This document shows, one piece after another, positions 24,517 to 31,960 of a stretch of DNA of 64,000 bases; the first letter of the stretch is position 1; each line of letters begins with the position of its first letter. Position numbers and translations under genes: made by a program. Under the pieces are notes generated by a model. It worked only from the letters and a program-made list of their open reading frames with translations. It did not search any database and had not been told where the DNA came from. Source of the DNA: an uncultured Elusimicrobium sp. (GTDB lineage: Bacteria; Elusimicrobiota; Elusimicrobia; Elusimicrobiales; Elusimicrobiaceae); assembly GCA_902797165.1 (NCBI GenBank), contig CADBRU010000008.1, positions 62,001 through 126,000 on the forward strand. The letters run 5' to 3'.

Positions 24517-24993
24517 TTAATAATCAAAGCCTTCTATAGCCTGATATCCCTGTGCAGCGGTACAAATAGCCTTTCCTCTATCATCAGGATAACCACATTT
24601 ATGTATCCATGTACCATTGGTACTTCGTTCTGCAAATATTGTAACATAGTCATTTGTCGTGTAATAGTGATATACGTATACATCTGCCATAGGACCAGCT
24701 AGGTCAAGACCTACTTTACCATTACCAACCCAACAAGAATCATCATCATCGTAGTCACAAGGAATATCTATTGACAAACCGACATCATTTGGATCACCAT
24801 TATAATTTCTTGCTGTAGGATTTTCTAATAATAATACTTCCGTTGCTCTTTCCAAACTACTAGCGATTTGTACAGATTGCGCCACTTTTGCTTTATCCAC
24901 GGCTTTTTGATATTGCGGTAGTGCAATGGCTGACAAAATACCGATAATTAAGACTACTACTAACAGTTCAATGAGCGTAAAACCTTTTTTCAT
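24517..24993 (-). CDS. type IV prepilin-like protein (paralogue 3)
   Basis: 158 residues: MKKG leader, FTLIELLVVVLIIGILSAIA helix with Glu5, then an acidic globular domain with a DYDDDDSC patch. The end KCGYPDDRGKAICTA resembles the prepilin at 5083-5604. The start at 24993 has AAGGAG 6-11 bases upstream; an in-frame longer reading lacks support. The leader is identical to that of the adjacent paralogue at 25082-25603, although the coding starts differ at many synonymous sites. It sits just upstream of gmk on the same strand. Confidence 0.88.
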   Translation of the reverse strand: MKKGFTLIELLVVVLIIGILSAIALPQYQKAVDKAKVAQSVQIASSLERATEVLLLENPTARNYNGDPNDVGLSIDIPCDYDDDDSCWVGNGKVGLDLAGPMADVYVYHYYTTNDYVTIFAERSTNGTWIHKCGYPDDRGKAICTAAQGYQAIEGFDY

Positions 24994-25063
24994 AGTTTTC
25001 TCCTTAAGGGGAATATCCCTTTGAAAATTATACAAAAAAACCCCTGCACAAAATAGGCAGGGG
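24989..25063 (-). repeat. 75-bp leader repeat, copy A
   Basis: Identical to 25599-25673 over 75 bases. It contains, in minus-strand order, a terminator (CCCCTGC/GCAGGGG plus T7), a TATAAT at 25032-25027, a small AAGGG/CCCTT hairpin, the AAGGAG ribosome binding site and the prepilin start codon. Confidence 0.9.
25034..25063 (-). terminator. terminator after prepilin 4
   Basis: CCCCTGC (25041-25047) and GCAGGGG (25057-25063) form a 7-bp stem, followed on the minus strand by seven T. It lies 19 bases after the prepilin stop at 25082. Confidence 0.85.
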
Positions 25064-25081
25064 AAATTTATCTTGGTAAAA

Positions 25082-25603
25082 TTAAATAGGAAGTTTGTAA
25101 GCCCGTCCGCCCTCGGCCCCTCCGAAGGTATCTTTGTCTACTCCTCCCATAGATTGGCAAGCTTTTTTATATACGTCACTTTTGCCAAAGCACCAATGAC
25201 CGGAGCGCTCTGCTGTACTGTGTTGGTTAAAATAAAACATAATTCCTTCGAAATAACCATCGGGAAGTAAAATTTCTACACGGTCCGGAGGTCCTCCGTA
25301 TCCGTTCAAGGCAATATTAATTTTAACCTTATTGGACAATTTGATTTTTATAAAATCTTCCACGTTAGATTCTACTGTATAATTACCCAAAGAAATATCC
25401 AAAGCATCCAAATCGGTGGTATATTCTCCGGCCGCCAAATAGTTGCGTTCTTCGGCCTGTTGAATGGCTTGCGCCAAAATAAATCCTTGTGTGAGGCGGC
25501 TTTTGGCAACGGCTACTTGATATTGCGGCAAGGCAATAGCCGACAAGATACCGATGATTAATACGACTACCAACAGTTCGATAAGTGTAAAACCTTTCTT
25601 CAT
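25082..25603 (-). CDS. type IV prepilin-like protein (paralogue 4)
   Basis: 173 residues: MKKG leader, the FTLIELLVVVLIIGILSAIA helix, then AVAKSRLTQGFILAQAIQQA. The globular domain ends with HWCFGKSDVYKKACQSMGG and YKLPI, the same subfamily as the prepilin at 47-583. The single Cys pair would form a C-terminal disulfide loop. It has its own promoter signature (T7-G-TATAAT) and terminator. The leader is shared base for base with the next gene downstream. Confidence 0.88.
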   Translation of the reverse strand: MKKGFTLIELLVVVLIIGILSAIALPQYQVAVAKSRLTQGFILAQAIQQAEERNYLAAGEYTTDLDALDISLGNYTVESNVEDFIKIKLSNKVKINIALNGYGGPPDRVEILLPDGYFEGIMFYFNQHSTAERSGHWCFGKSDVYKKACQSMGGVDKDTFGGAEGGRAYKLPI

Positions 25604-25673
25604 AGTTTTCTCCTTAAGGGGAATATCCCTTTGAAAATTATACAAAAAAACCCCTGCACAAAATAGGCAGGGG
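25599..25673 (-). repeat. 75-bp leader repeat, copy B
   Basis: The second copy of the terminator/promoter/ribosome-binding-site cassette, 610 bases from copy A. Here its terminator part serves the TRL-like lipoprotein gene and its promoter part serves prepilin 4. Confidence 0.9.
25644..25673 (-). terminator. terminator after TRL-like gene
   Basis: The same CCCCTGC/GCAGGGG stem with a T7 tract as at 25034-25063, located 20 bases after the stop of the lipoprotein gene at 25694. Confidence 0.85.
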
Positions 25674-25693
25674 TAAAAATGTAAAACAACAGA

Positions 25694-25996
25694 TTAACTT
25701 CCGGTTACAATTGTGCAGACTTCTGCATAAATGGCGTAACCTTTGACTTCTTTATCCACGGAGGCAACCTTGGTAATGTTTCCATTCTTTTTGGCGGCTT
25801 CTATGGACATATCACCTTGTACCAGTAAGCCCAGTACATTGGTGGCACACGCGCGGCCTACTTTTTTACCGGTGTTCCCGGTTACCATCATGGGTTGGGT
25901 GGTTTGCGCAAATAAAGCCATGCCGGCTTCGGTTGCGGGGGTAGCACACGCACCTAATAAAGTGCAGGCAAAAACTACGAATAATGCTTTTCTCAT
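25694..25996 (-). CDS. TRL-like family lipoprotein
   Basis: 100 residues. The signal peptide MRKALFVVFACTLL is followed by a lipobox LGAC, so Cys17 is the probable lipidated residue. The mature part has the pattern KVGRACATNVLGLLVQGDMSIEAAKKNGNITKVASVD, close to the TRL-like family of short exported proteins of unknown function. It lies between ppdK and two prepilin genes, with terminators on both sides, so it is a single-gene unit. AGGAGTGA precedes the ATG. Confidence 0.75.
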   Translation of the reverse strand: MRKALFVVFACTLLGACATPATEAGMALFAQTTQPMMVTGNTGKKVGRACATNVLGLLVQGDMSIEAAKKNGNITKVASVDKEVKGYAIYAEVCTIVTGS

Positions 25997-26017
25997 AAGT
26001 CACTCCTCATATGTAAA

Positions 26018-26046
26018 ATAAAACCCCGGCAATTCACCGGGGTTTT
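26018..26046 (-). terminator. terminator after ppdK
   Basis: AAACCCCGG/CCGGGGTTT stem with a 7-base loop; the minus-strand 3' side is T-rich. It lies 10 bases past the ppdK stop. Confidence 0.85.
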
Positions 26047-26055
26047 GAAAACTAC

Positions 26056-28851
26056 TTATTTATGTTTCTTTTTAGCCAAAATATCTTTGGCGGCGGCTTG
26101 CGCAGCGGCCAAGCGGGCTATAGGCACGCGGAAGGCAGAGCAAGAAACATAGGTGAAACCTTCGCGGTGGCAGAATTGCACACTTTCCGGATCACCGCCG
26201 TGTTCACCGCAGATACCGACTTTCAAGTTCGGTTTTACTTCGCGCCCTTCAATAACTGCGTGGGTAATTAAGCGGCCCACACCGTGTTGGTCCAAGGTTT
26301 GGAACGGATCGTGTTCCAAGATGCCTTGTTTCAAATATTCGGGCAAGAAAGAACCGATATCATCGCGGGAGAAACCAAAGGTCATTTGCGTTAAGTCATT
26401 GGTACCGAAAGAGAAGAAATCTGCTTCGGAAGCAATGTCTCCGGCCAAGACGGCCGCGCGCGGAATTTCAATCATGGTACCGACGGAGAAATGTAATTTT
26501 TTCTGTTTGGTTTTGGCTACTACTTCTTCGTAGGCTTGACGAATGATTTTCTTTTGAGCAATGATTTCGTTTTTGTCACAGGTCAGCGGAATCATGACTT
26601 CCGGTGTAATTTTTACACCTTCTTTCATCAGTTCGGCTGCGGCTTCAAAAATAGCGCGAGATTGCATCAAAGTAATTTCCGGATAGGTAATACCCAAACG
26701 GATACCGCGGTGACCCATCATCGGGTTTACTTCGTGCAAACCGGCGGCACGTTCTTTGAAGGTTTCCATGGAAATCTTTAATGCTTTGGCCAATTCTTGT
26801 TGTTTGTTGGGCAAGGTAGGCACGAACTCATGCAAGGGGGGATCCATTAAACGTACGGTTACATTGTATCCCGCCATGGCTTTCATGGTTGCTTTGATTT
26901 CTGCTTTGACATACGGGAATAATTCTTCTACTGCGGCTTTGCGTTCGGCTTCGTTACCGGCCAAAATCATTTTGCGCAAGATGAAGAGCGGTTTTTCGGA
27001 ATTTTTACCGTAGAACATGTGTTCCACACGGAAAAGTCCGATACCTTCCGCACCGAATTTGCGGGCTTTTTCCGCATCTTCTTTGGTGTCGGCATTGGCG
27101 CGCACTTTCAAGACGCGCAGTTTGTCACACAAGCCTAAGAAATTAGCCAAGTTTTTATTGCCTTCGCCGGCGCCTAACATTTTTAAGCCGCCCGCATAGA
27201 CTAAACCTTTGGTACCGTTTAAGGTAAGTTCATCACCTTCTTTAAAGGTTTTGCCACCCATTTTAACGGTTTTCTTGGCCATGTCTAATTCGAGTTCTCC
27301 GCAACCTACGATGCAGCATTTACCCCAACCGCGGGCAACTAAGGCCGCGTGAGAGGTCATACCGCCGCGTTGGGTCAAAATACCCGCCGCCGCGCGCATA
27401 CCTTCAATGTCTTCGGGGTTGGTTTCTTCGCGCACTAAAATAGCGTTGACACCCTTGTTATTTAAAGCAATTGCATCATTGGAGTTGAACACGATTTTAC
27501 CGGAAGCACCGCCGGGGCCCGCAGGTAAACCTTGGGCAATGGCTTTGGCATCTTTTTCGGCTTTCGGGTCAATGGCGGGCAGTAAAAGTTCACCCAATTG
27601 AGCCGGGCTGACGCGCAGCACCGCTTCTTCTTTGGTAATGAGTTTTTCTTTTACCATGTCTAAAGCCATTTGTACGGCGGCAATACCGTTGCGTTTACCG
27701 ACGCGGCATTGCAACATCCACAAAGTTTCGTGTTCAATAGTAAATTCAATATCCAACATATCATGGAAATGTTTTTCCAAGCGTTTTTGGATTTGGTCCA
27801 ATTCCTTATATACCTTCGGCATCACTTTTTCTAATGTCGGCAAGTGAGCAGAGTGGGCATTAGTGGACCATTTGTTCATCGGGGAGGGGGTGCGAATACC
27901 GGCTACGACGTCTTCTCCTTGAGCATTGATTAAATATTCACCGTAGAAATGGCTGTCTCCGTTACCCGGGTTGCGAGTAAAGGCCACACCGGTAGCAGAG
28001 GTATTGCCCATGTTACCGAATACCATGGTTTGTACGTTGACAGCAGTACCCCAATCGTGCGGGATGTTTTCAATTTCGCGGTAAGCAATGGCGCGTTTAC
28101 CGTTCCAAGAAGCAAATACCGCACCGATAGCGCCCCACAATTGTTCCATCGGGTCATCGGGGAATTCTTTGCCTAACACTTTCTTAACGGTTTCTTTAAA
28201 TTTGGCGGCTAATTTTTTGAGTTCTTTGGCCGGAATTTGGGTATCGTCTTTGACGTGTAATTTCTTTTTCAAATCACCCATCATGCCGTCTAAGATTTTG
28301 CGGATGCCTTCACCGTCTTTGGGTTCGATGCCGGCTGCTTTTTCCATTACTACGTCGGAATACATCATAATCAAGCGGCGGTAAGCATCATATACAAAGC
28401 GTTCATCTTTGGTTTTGGCAATCATGCCCGGAATAGTTTTTTCCGTCAAACCGATGTTCAAAATGGTTTCCATCATACCCGGCATGGAAGCACGCGCACC
28501 GGAACGGACAGACACTAAGAGCGGATTGGTTTCGGAGCCAAATTCTTTTTTGGCTAATTTTTCTACTTTTTTAAGGCTGGCTTCTACATCTGCCTTTAAG
28601 GTTTTAGGATAAGTTTTTTTATTGTTCCAATAGTAGGTACAAACTTCTGTGGTAATAGTAAATCCGGGAGGAACGGGCAATTTTAAGGTACCGGCCATTT
28701 CAGCCAAGTTGGCGCCTTTACCGCCCAACAATTCTTTCATCTTACCGTTTCCGTCGGCTTTTCCGCCGCCGAAAGAGTACACCATTTTATTTGTTTTTGC
28801 AGCCGCTTTCACAATTTTTTTAGCGGCTTTTTTTGTGGTTTTCTTTACCAT
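26056..28851 (-). CDS. ppdK: pyruvate, phosphate dikinase
   Basis: 931 residues. An N-terminal ATP-grasp region (GGKGANLAEMAGTLKLPVPPGFTI, SVRSGARASMPGMMETILN), a central phosphohistidine domain with GGMTSHAALVARGWGK, and the C-terminal PEP-binding TIM barrel (FSFGTNDLTQMTFGFSRDD, GICGEHGGDPESV). It interconverts pyruvate + ATP + Pi and PEP + AMP + PPi, and in fermenters often runs in the glycolytic direction; the pyrophosphatase gene at 43.3 kb handles PPi. The first 22 residues form a Lys/Ala/Thr-rich tail not seen in typical PPDK, similar in style to the tail on the biotin carrier at 33.4 kb. GGAGAA precedes the ATG. Confidence 0.96.
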   Translation of the reverse strand: MVKKTTKKAAKKIVKAAAKTNKMVYSFGGGKADGNGKMKELLGGKGANLAEMAGTLKLPVPPGFTITTEVCTYYWNNKKTYPKTLKADVEASLKKVEKLAKKEFGSETNPLLVSVRSGARASMPGMMETILNIGLTEKTIPGMIAKTKDERFVYDAYRRLIMMYSDVVMEKAAGIEPKDGEGIRKILDGMMGDLKKKLHVKDDTQIPAKELKKLAAKFKETVKKVLGKEFPDDPMEQLWGAIGAVFASWNGKRAIAYREIENIPHDWGTAVNVQTMVFGNMGNTSATGVAFTRNPGNGDSHFYGEYLINAQGEDVVAGIRTPSPMNKWSTNAHSAHLPTLEKVMPKVYKELDQIQKRLEKHFHDMLDIEFTIEHETLWMLQCRVGKRNGIAAVQMALDMVKEKLITKEEAVLRVSPAQLGELLLPAIDPKAEKDAKAIAQGLPAGPGGASGKIVFNSNDAIALNNKGVNAILVREETNPEDIEGMRAAAGILTQRGGMTSHAALVARGWGKCCIVGCGELELDMAKKTVKMGGKTFKEGDELTLNGTKGLVYAGGLKMLGAGEGNKNLANFLGLCDKLRVLKVRANADTKEDAEKARKFGAEGIGLFRVEHMFYGKNSEKPLFILRKMILAGNEAERKAAVEELFPYVKAEIKATMKAMAGYNVTVRLMDPPLHEFVPTLPNKQQELAKALKISMETFKERAAGLHEVNPMMGHRGIRLGITYPEITLMQSRAIFEAAAELMKEGVKITPEVMIPLTCDKNEIIAQKKIIRQAYEEVVAKTKQKKLHFSVGTMIEIPRAAVLAGDIASEADFFSFGTNDLTQMTFGFSRDDIGSFLPEYLKQGILEHDPFQTLDQHGVGRLITHAVIEGREVKPNLKVGICGEHGGDPESVQFCHREGFTYVSCSAFRVPIARLAAAQAAAKDILAKKKHK

Positions 28852-28989
28852 GTTATGTATTCTCCATTACTATGTAGCAAAGTCAAAAGGGCAAAATACA
28901 GCACCCCATTTGAATAGGTTTCTAGACTCATATATTGTATTTAATTCGGTAGTGTGTTTGCAAGTGTGCCACAAAGTCCTAGTTACATA

Positions 28990-29043
28990 TAGGTCCTTGG
29001 GGAAAATTTTAAATAGGTCCAAAAAACCTTGTCATTTAGGTCC
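28990..29043. repeat. phased TAGGTCC direct repeats
   Basis: TAGGTCC occurs at 28990-28996, 29014-29020 and 29037-29043, spaced 24 and 23 bases start to start. A related TAGGTTT lies 75 bases upstream of the first (28915). They are in the 254-base gap between ppdK and a small ORF. Roughly two-turn spacing could suit a DNA-binding protein. One near-consensus DnaA box, TTATCCACG, lies just after them at 29058. Confidence 0.4.
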
Positions 29044-29105
29044 AAAGACTCTCGTATTTATCCACGCAGAAAGATATCCTATAAGTAAGCAAAGAGGAGT
29101 AAATT

Positions 29106-29267
29106 ATGCCGACTATTGTAGAAATTGAAAAAGTACAAACCATTAAAGAGCGCCGCTTGGAGCGTGAATTTGCGTGGTTAAAAGGAGAATTTGAAAATAT
29201 TCATACGGTTAACGATGTGGAACTGTATAATACGGAACGCTACGCAAAATTGCATCTGAAGATCTAA
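29106..29267 (+). CDS. small hypothetical protein
   Basis: 53-residue ORF, MPTIVEIEKVQTIKERRLER... rich in Glu, Lys and Arg with a predicted amphipathic helical N-terminal half; no signal peptide or membrane segment. GAGGAG lies 7 bases before the ATG, which supports translation. I do not recognise a family. It is separated from ppdK by a divergent intergenic region and from rpsO by a promoter and a terminator-like hairpin. Confidence 0.55.
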   Translation: MPTIVEIEKVQTIKERRLEREFAWLKGEFENIHTVNDVELYNTERYAKLHLKI

Positions 29268-29271
29268 TGGC

Positions 29272-29300
29272 TTGGTTACTCAAAACGAATCTGCTATAAT
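29272..29300 (+). promoter_or_regulatory. candidate promoter for rpsO-pnp
   Basis: TTGGTT (29272-29277) and a perfect TATAAT (29295-29300) with a 17-base spacer, starting five bases after the small ORF stop. The transcript would carry a leader of about 180 bases before rpsO. Confidence 0.55.
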
Positions 29301-29321
29301 ATATATAATAAAGGTACATAT

Positions 29322-29362
29322 AAAAAGGTTTTCCAAAATACTATTTCGGAAAGCCTTTTATT
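29322..29362 (+). terminator. terminator or attenuator in the rpsO leader
   Basis: AAAAGGTTTTCC pairs with GGAAAGCCTTTT (one G-U pair) and is followed by ATTTTG. Because it lies just downstream of the promoter at 29272-29300, it could work as an attenuator of rpsO as well as the terminator of the small ORF. Confidence 0.6.
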
Positions 29363-29446
29363 TTGTATAATAAGATGTACTCTAAATGTACAAATTAAAA
29401 AAGGAGAAGGTTGGACTCCGGCTCGGTGTATCCTAAGGTGATGGAA

Positions 29447-29477
29447 CACTTGGTCGTTACAGTTGTCAACCTAAGTG
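29447..29477 (+). promoter_or_regulatory. hairpin next to the rpsO start (candidate S15 operator)
   Basis: CACTTGGT (29447-29454) pairs with ACC-T-AAGTG (29469-29477) as 8 base pairs with one bulged T, 14-base loop. It ends 9 bases before the rpsO start codon and covers the expected ribosome binding region. S15 represses its own translation through leader RNA structures in several bacteria, but these differ in sequence; this assignment is inference. Confidence 0.4.
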
Positions 29478-29486
29478 TAGAAAAAC

Positions 29487-29756
29487 ATGGTATTATCAAT
29501 GCAAGACAGAAAAGACATCATCAGCAAGTTTCAAACCAGTGCCAATGATACTGGTTCTGCTGCTGTACAGATTGCGTTAATCACAGAACGCATTTCTTAT
29601 ATTTCCAATCACTTGAAAAGCAATCCGAAAGATTTTGCGGGTGAACGGGGACTGAATAAACTCGTCGGTCAGCGCAAACGCTTGTTGGCTTACTTGAAAA
29701 AATCTGATTTCGAAAAATATCAACAAGTAACCAAAGAACTCAAATTAAGGAAATAA
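29487..29756 (+). CDS. rpsO: 30S ribosomal protein S15
   Basis: 89 residues, exactly family length. Conserved segments: FQTSANDTGSAAVQIALITERI, LTERISYISNHLK-type helix, GLNKLVGQRKRLLAYLKK and the final YQQVTKELKLRK. S15 binds 16S rRNA helix 22 early in 30S assembly. The start at 29487 gives normal length; MQDRKD four codons later is an alternative. It lies 5 bases before pnp, the classic rpsO-pnp pair. Confidence 0.95.
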   Translation: MVLSMQDRKDIISKFQTSANDTGSAAVQIALITERISYISNHLKSNPKDFAGERGLNKLVGQRKRLLAYLKKSDFEKYQQVTKELKLRK

Positions 29757-29761
29757 TCGTA

Positions 29762-31873
29762 ATGGAAAATTTTAACCACAAATTTGACATCCACTCCTTG
29801 GATGTGGAAATTGGCGGGCAAACGATTAATTTGCAAACCGGCTTGATTGCCAAGCAATCAGACGGAGCAGTGATGGTCACTTTAGGAGATACTAAAGTAC
29901 TGGCCACTGCCGTTTGTACCAAAGAGCAAAAGCCGGGTTTGTCCGACTTTATGCCGTTAACCGTCAATTATAAAGAGCGCGCCTATGCCGCCGGGAAAAT
30001 TCCGGGCGGTTTTTTTAAACGTGAAGGCCGCGCCAGCAAGAAAGAAACCCTTTCTTCCCGTATTATTGACCGTACCTTGCGCCCGATCTTTCCGGAAGGT
30101 TTTGCTTGCGAAACCAATGTAACCGCAATGGTACTTTCTTATGATGAAGAACACGGTGCAGATATTATCAGCGTGCTCGCCTCTTCTGCCGCACTGGTGA
30201 TTTCTTCCATTCCTTTTAATGAACCGGTGGCCGCTGTACGCATTGGCCGCATTAACGGAGAGTATATTGTCAACCCGACAAAATCTCAAGAAGAACAATG
30301 CGATATGGATCTAGTCATTGCCGGTTCTGCACAAGGTTTGCTCATGGTGGAAGGTGGTGCTAAAGAAGTAGAAGAAGAAGCCATCATTAAAGCCATGGAA
30401 GTAGCCAAACCCGCTATCGATAAGATGTGCGAAGTGCAAAATAAACTACGAGAACTTTGCGGAAAAGCCAAATTTGAATATGCGGTAGAAAAATTGCCGC
30501 AAGAAGTAGCCGATTTGGCCAACGGTAAATTCCGCGAAGAAGCCAAAAAGATTTTACACGCGTTTTCCGATAAGCAAACCCGTGATTTGCAAGTGGCACA
30601 ACTGAAAGCCTCTTTCGCAGAAGAGTTAGCCGCTAATTACGGTGATAATGCCGCTACTTATGCCGCATTTGCTTTGGAAAACATTATGTACGAAGAATCC
30701 CGTGCGATGGTACTTAACGAAGGCGTGCGTGTAGACGGTCGCAAACCGGAAGAAATCCGCCCGCTCAGTTCTATGGTAGGTCTCTTGCCGCGTGCGCACG
30801 GTTCAGCCTTATTTACCCGCGGTCAAACTCAATCTTTAGCGGTTGCTACTTTGGGTACGGGTGATGACCAACAAATGGTAGAAGGTTTAGATGAAACTTC
30901 GTATGAACGCTTTATGTTGCATTATAACTTCCCGGGTTTTGCTACGGGAGAATGCAAACCGGACCGCAGCCCCGGCCGCCGCGAAATCGGCCATGGTGAA
31001 TTGGCCCGCCGCGCTTTAATGCCGCTTATCCCCAGTGAAGCGGAATTCCCGTACACGATTCGTGTCGTGTCCGACATTATGGAATCTAACGGTTCTTCTT
31101 CTATGGCAAGCGTTTGCGGTGGTTCTTTAGCCCTGTTTGATGCCGGCGTACCGATGAAAGGTGCTTGCTCCGGTATTGCCATGGGTGCTATTTCCGGTAA
31201 CGGTAAATTTGTAGTCTTGTCCGATATTATGGGACTGGAAGATCACCTCGGTGATATGGACTTTAAACTTACCGGTTCTCGCAAAGGTATTACGGCCTTC
31301 CAAATGGACGTAAAACTTAAAACCGGTATTCCTTTAGATGTTTTGCGCCAAGCCATTGCGCAAGCAACCCGCGGCCGCATGCATATCATGGAACATATGG
31401 AAAAAACCATTGCCGAACCGAACAAACAAGTATCCCGTTATGCTCCGGTAATTTTCAAAATGAAAATCCCCGTGGACAAAATCGGTGCTTTAATCGGCCC
31501 GGGCGGTAAAAATATCAAACGTATTACCGAAACAACGGGTACGAAAATTGATATTGATGAAGACGGTACCGTGTCCATTGCCGCCGCTAACGGTGATAAG
31601 TTAGACGCCGCCAAAGCGGAAATCGAAATGATGACTGCCGAAGCGGAAGTCGGTAAGATTTACAAAGGCAAAGTGGTTTCTATTCAACCGTTTGGTGCCT
31701 TTGTGGAAATCTTGCCGGGCAAAGATGGCCTGTTGCACATTTCGCACATTGCCAAAGAACGCATCAACAAGGTAGAAGATGTTCTTCACATTGGAGATGA
31801 AGTAGAAGTCAAATGTATTGAAATTGACAACAGCGGCAAAGTGCGTTTGTCTCGCAAAGTCTTACTCAAATAG
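29762..31873 (+). CDS. pnp: polyribonucleotide nucleotidyltransferase (PNPase)
   Basis: 703 residues. Two RNase PH domains (TDVKVLA-like GDTKVLATAVCTKE and GTGDDQQMVEGL, SDIMESNGSSSMASVCGGSLA, SDIMGLEDHLGDMDFKL), then a KH domain (IGPGGKNIKRITETTG) and an S1 domain (GKVVSIQPFGAFVEILPGKDGLLHIS). It degrades RNA 3' to 5' by phosphorolysis and often forms a degradosome core. Transcription of the rpsO-pnp operon ends at the terminator 20 bases downstream. Confidence 0.97.
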   Translation: MENFNHKFDIHSLDVEIGGQTINLQTGLIAKQSDGAVMVTLGDTKVLATAVCTKEQKPGLSDFMPLTVNYKERAYAAGKIPGGFFKREGRASKKETLSSRIIDRTLRPIFPEGFACETNVTAMVLSYDEEHGADIISVLASSAALVISSIPFNEPVAAVRIGRINGEYIVNPTKSQEEQCDMDLVIAGSAQGLLMVEGGAKEVEEEAIIKAMEVAKPAIDKMCEVQNKLRELCGKAKFEYAVEKLPQEVADLANGKFREEAKKILHAFSDKQTRDLQVAQLKASFAEELAANYGDNAATYAAFALENIMYEESRAMVLNEGVRVDGRKPEEIRPLSSMVGLLPRAHGSALFTRGQTQSLAVATLGTGDDQQMVEGLDETSYERFMLHYNFPGFATGECKPDRSPGRREIGHGELARRALMPLIPSEAEFPYTIRVVSDIMESNGSSSMASVCGGSLALFDAGVPMKGACSGIAMGAISGNGKFVVLSDIMGLEDHLGDMDFKLTGSRKGITAFQMDVKLKTGIPLDVLRQAIAQATRGRMHIMEHMEKTIAEPNKQVSRYAPVIFKMKIPVDKIGALIGPGGKNIKRITETTGTKIDIDEDGTVSIAAANGDKLDAAKAEIEMMTAEAEVGKIYKGKVVSIQPFGAFVEILPGKDGLLHISHIAKERINKVEDVLHIGDEVEVKCIEIDNSGKVRLSRKVLLK

Positions 31874-31892
31874 TCTTATTGAATGACTGATT

Positions 31893-31925
31893 AAACCCCG
31901 GGGTTTATACTCCGGGGTTTTTTGC
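31893..31925 (+). terminator. terminator after pnp
   Basis: AAACCCCGG/CCGGGGTTT stem with a 10-base loop and a T6 run. Confidence 0.85.
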
Positions 31926-31960
31926 AAATGCATTTGCCTATAATTAAGTACAATATAAAT

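Noticed and set aside
26062-28612. Many plus-strand ORFs opposite ppdK
   Set aside because: They follow the codon bias of ppdK in the opposite frame, lack ribosome binding sites and resemble no family.
28860-29105. Replication origin
   Set aside because: Only one near-consensus DnaA box; TAGGTCC repeats are not DnaA boxes. The rpmH region suggests origin proximity but also lacks boxes.
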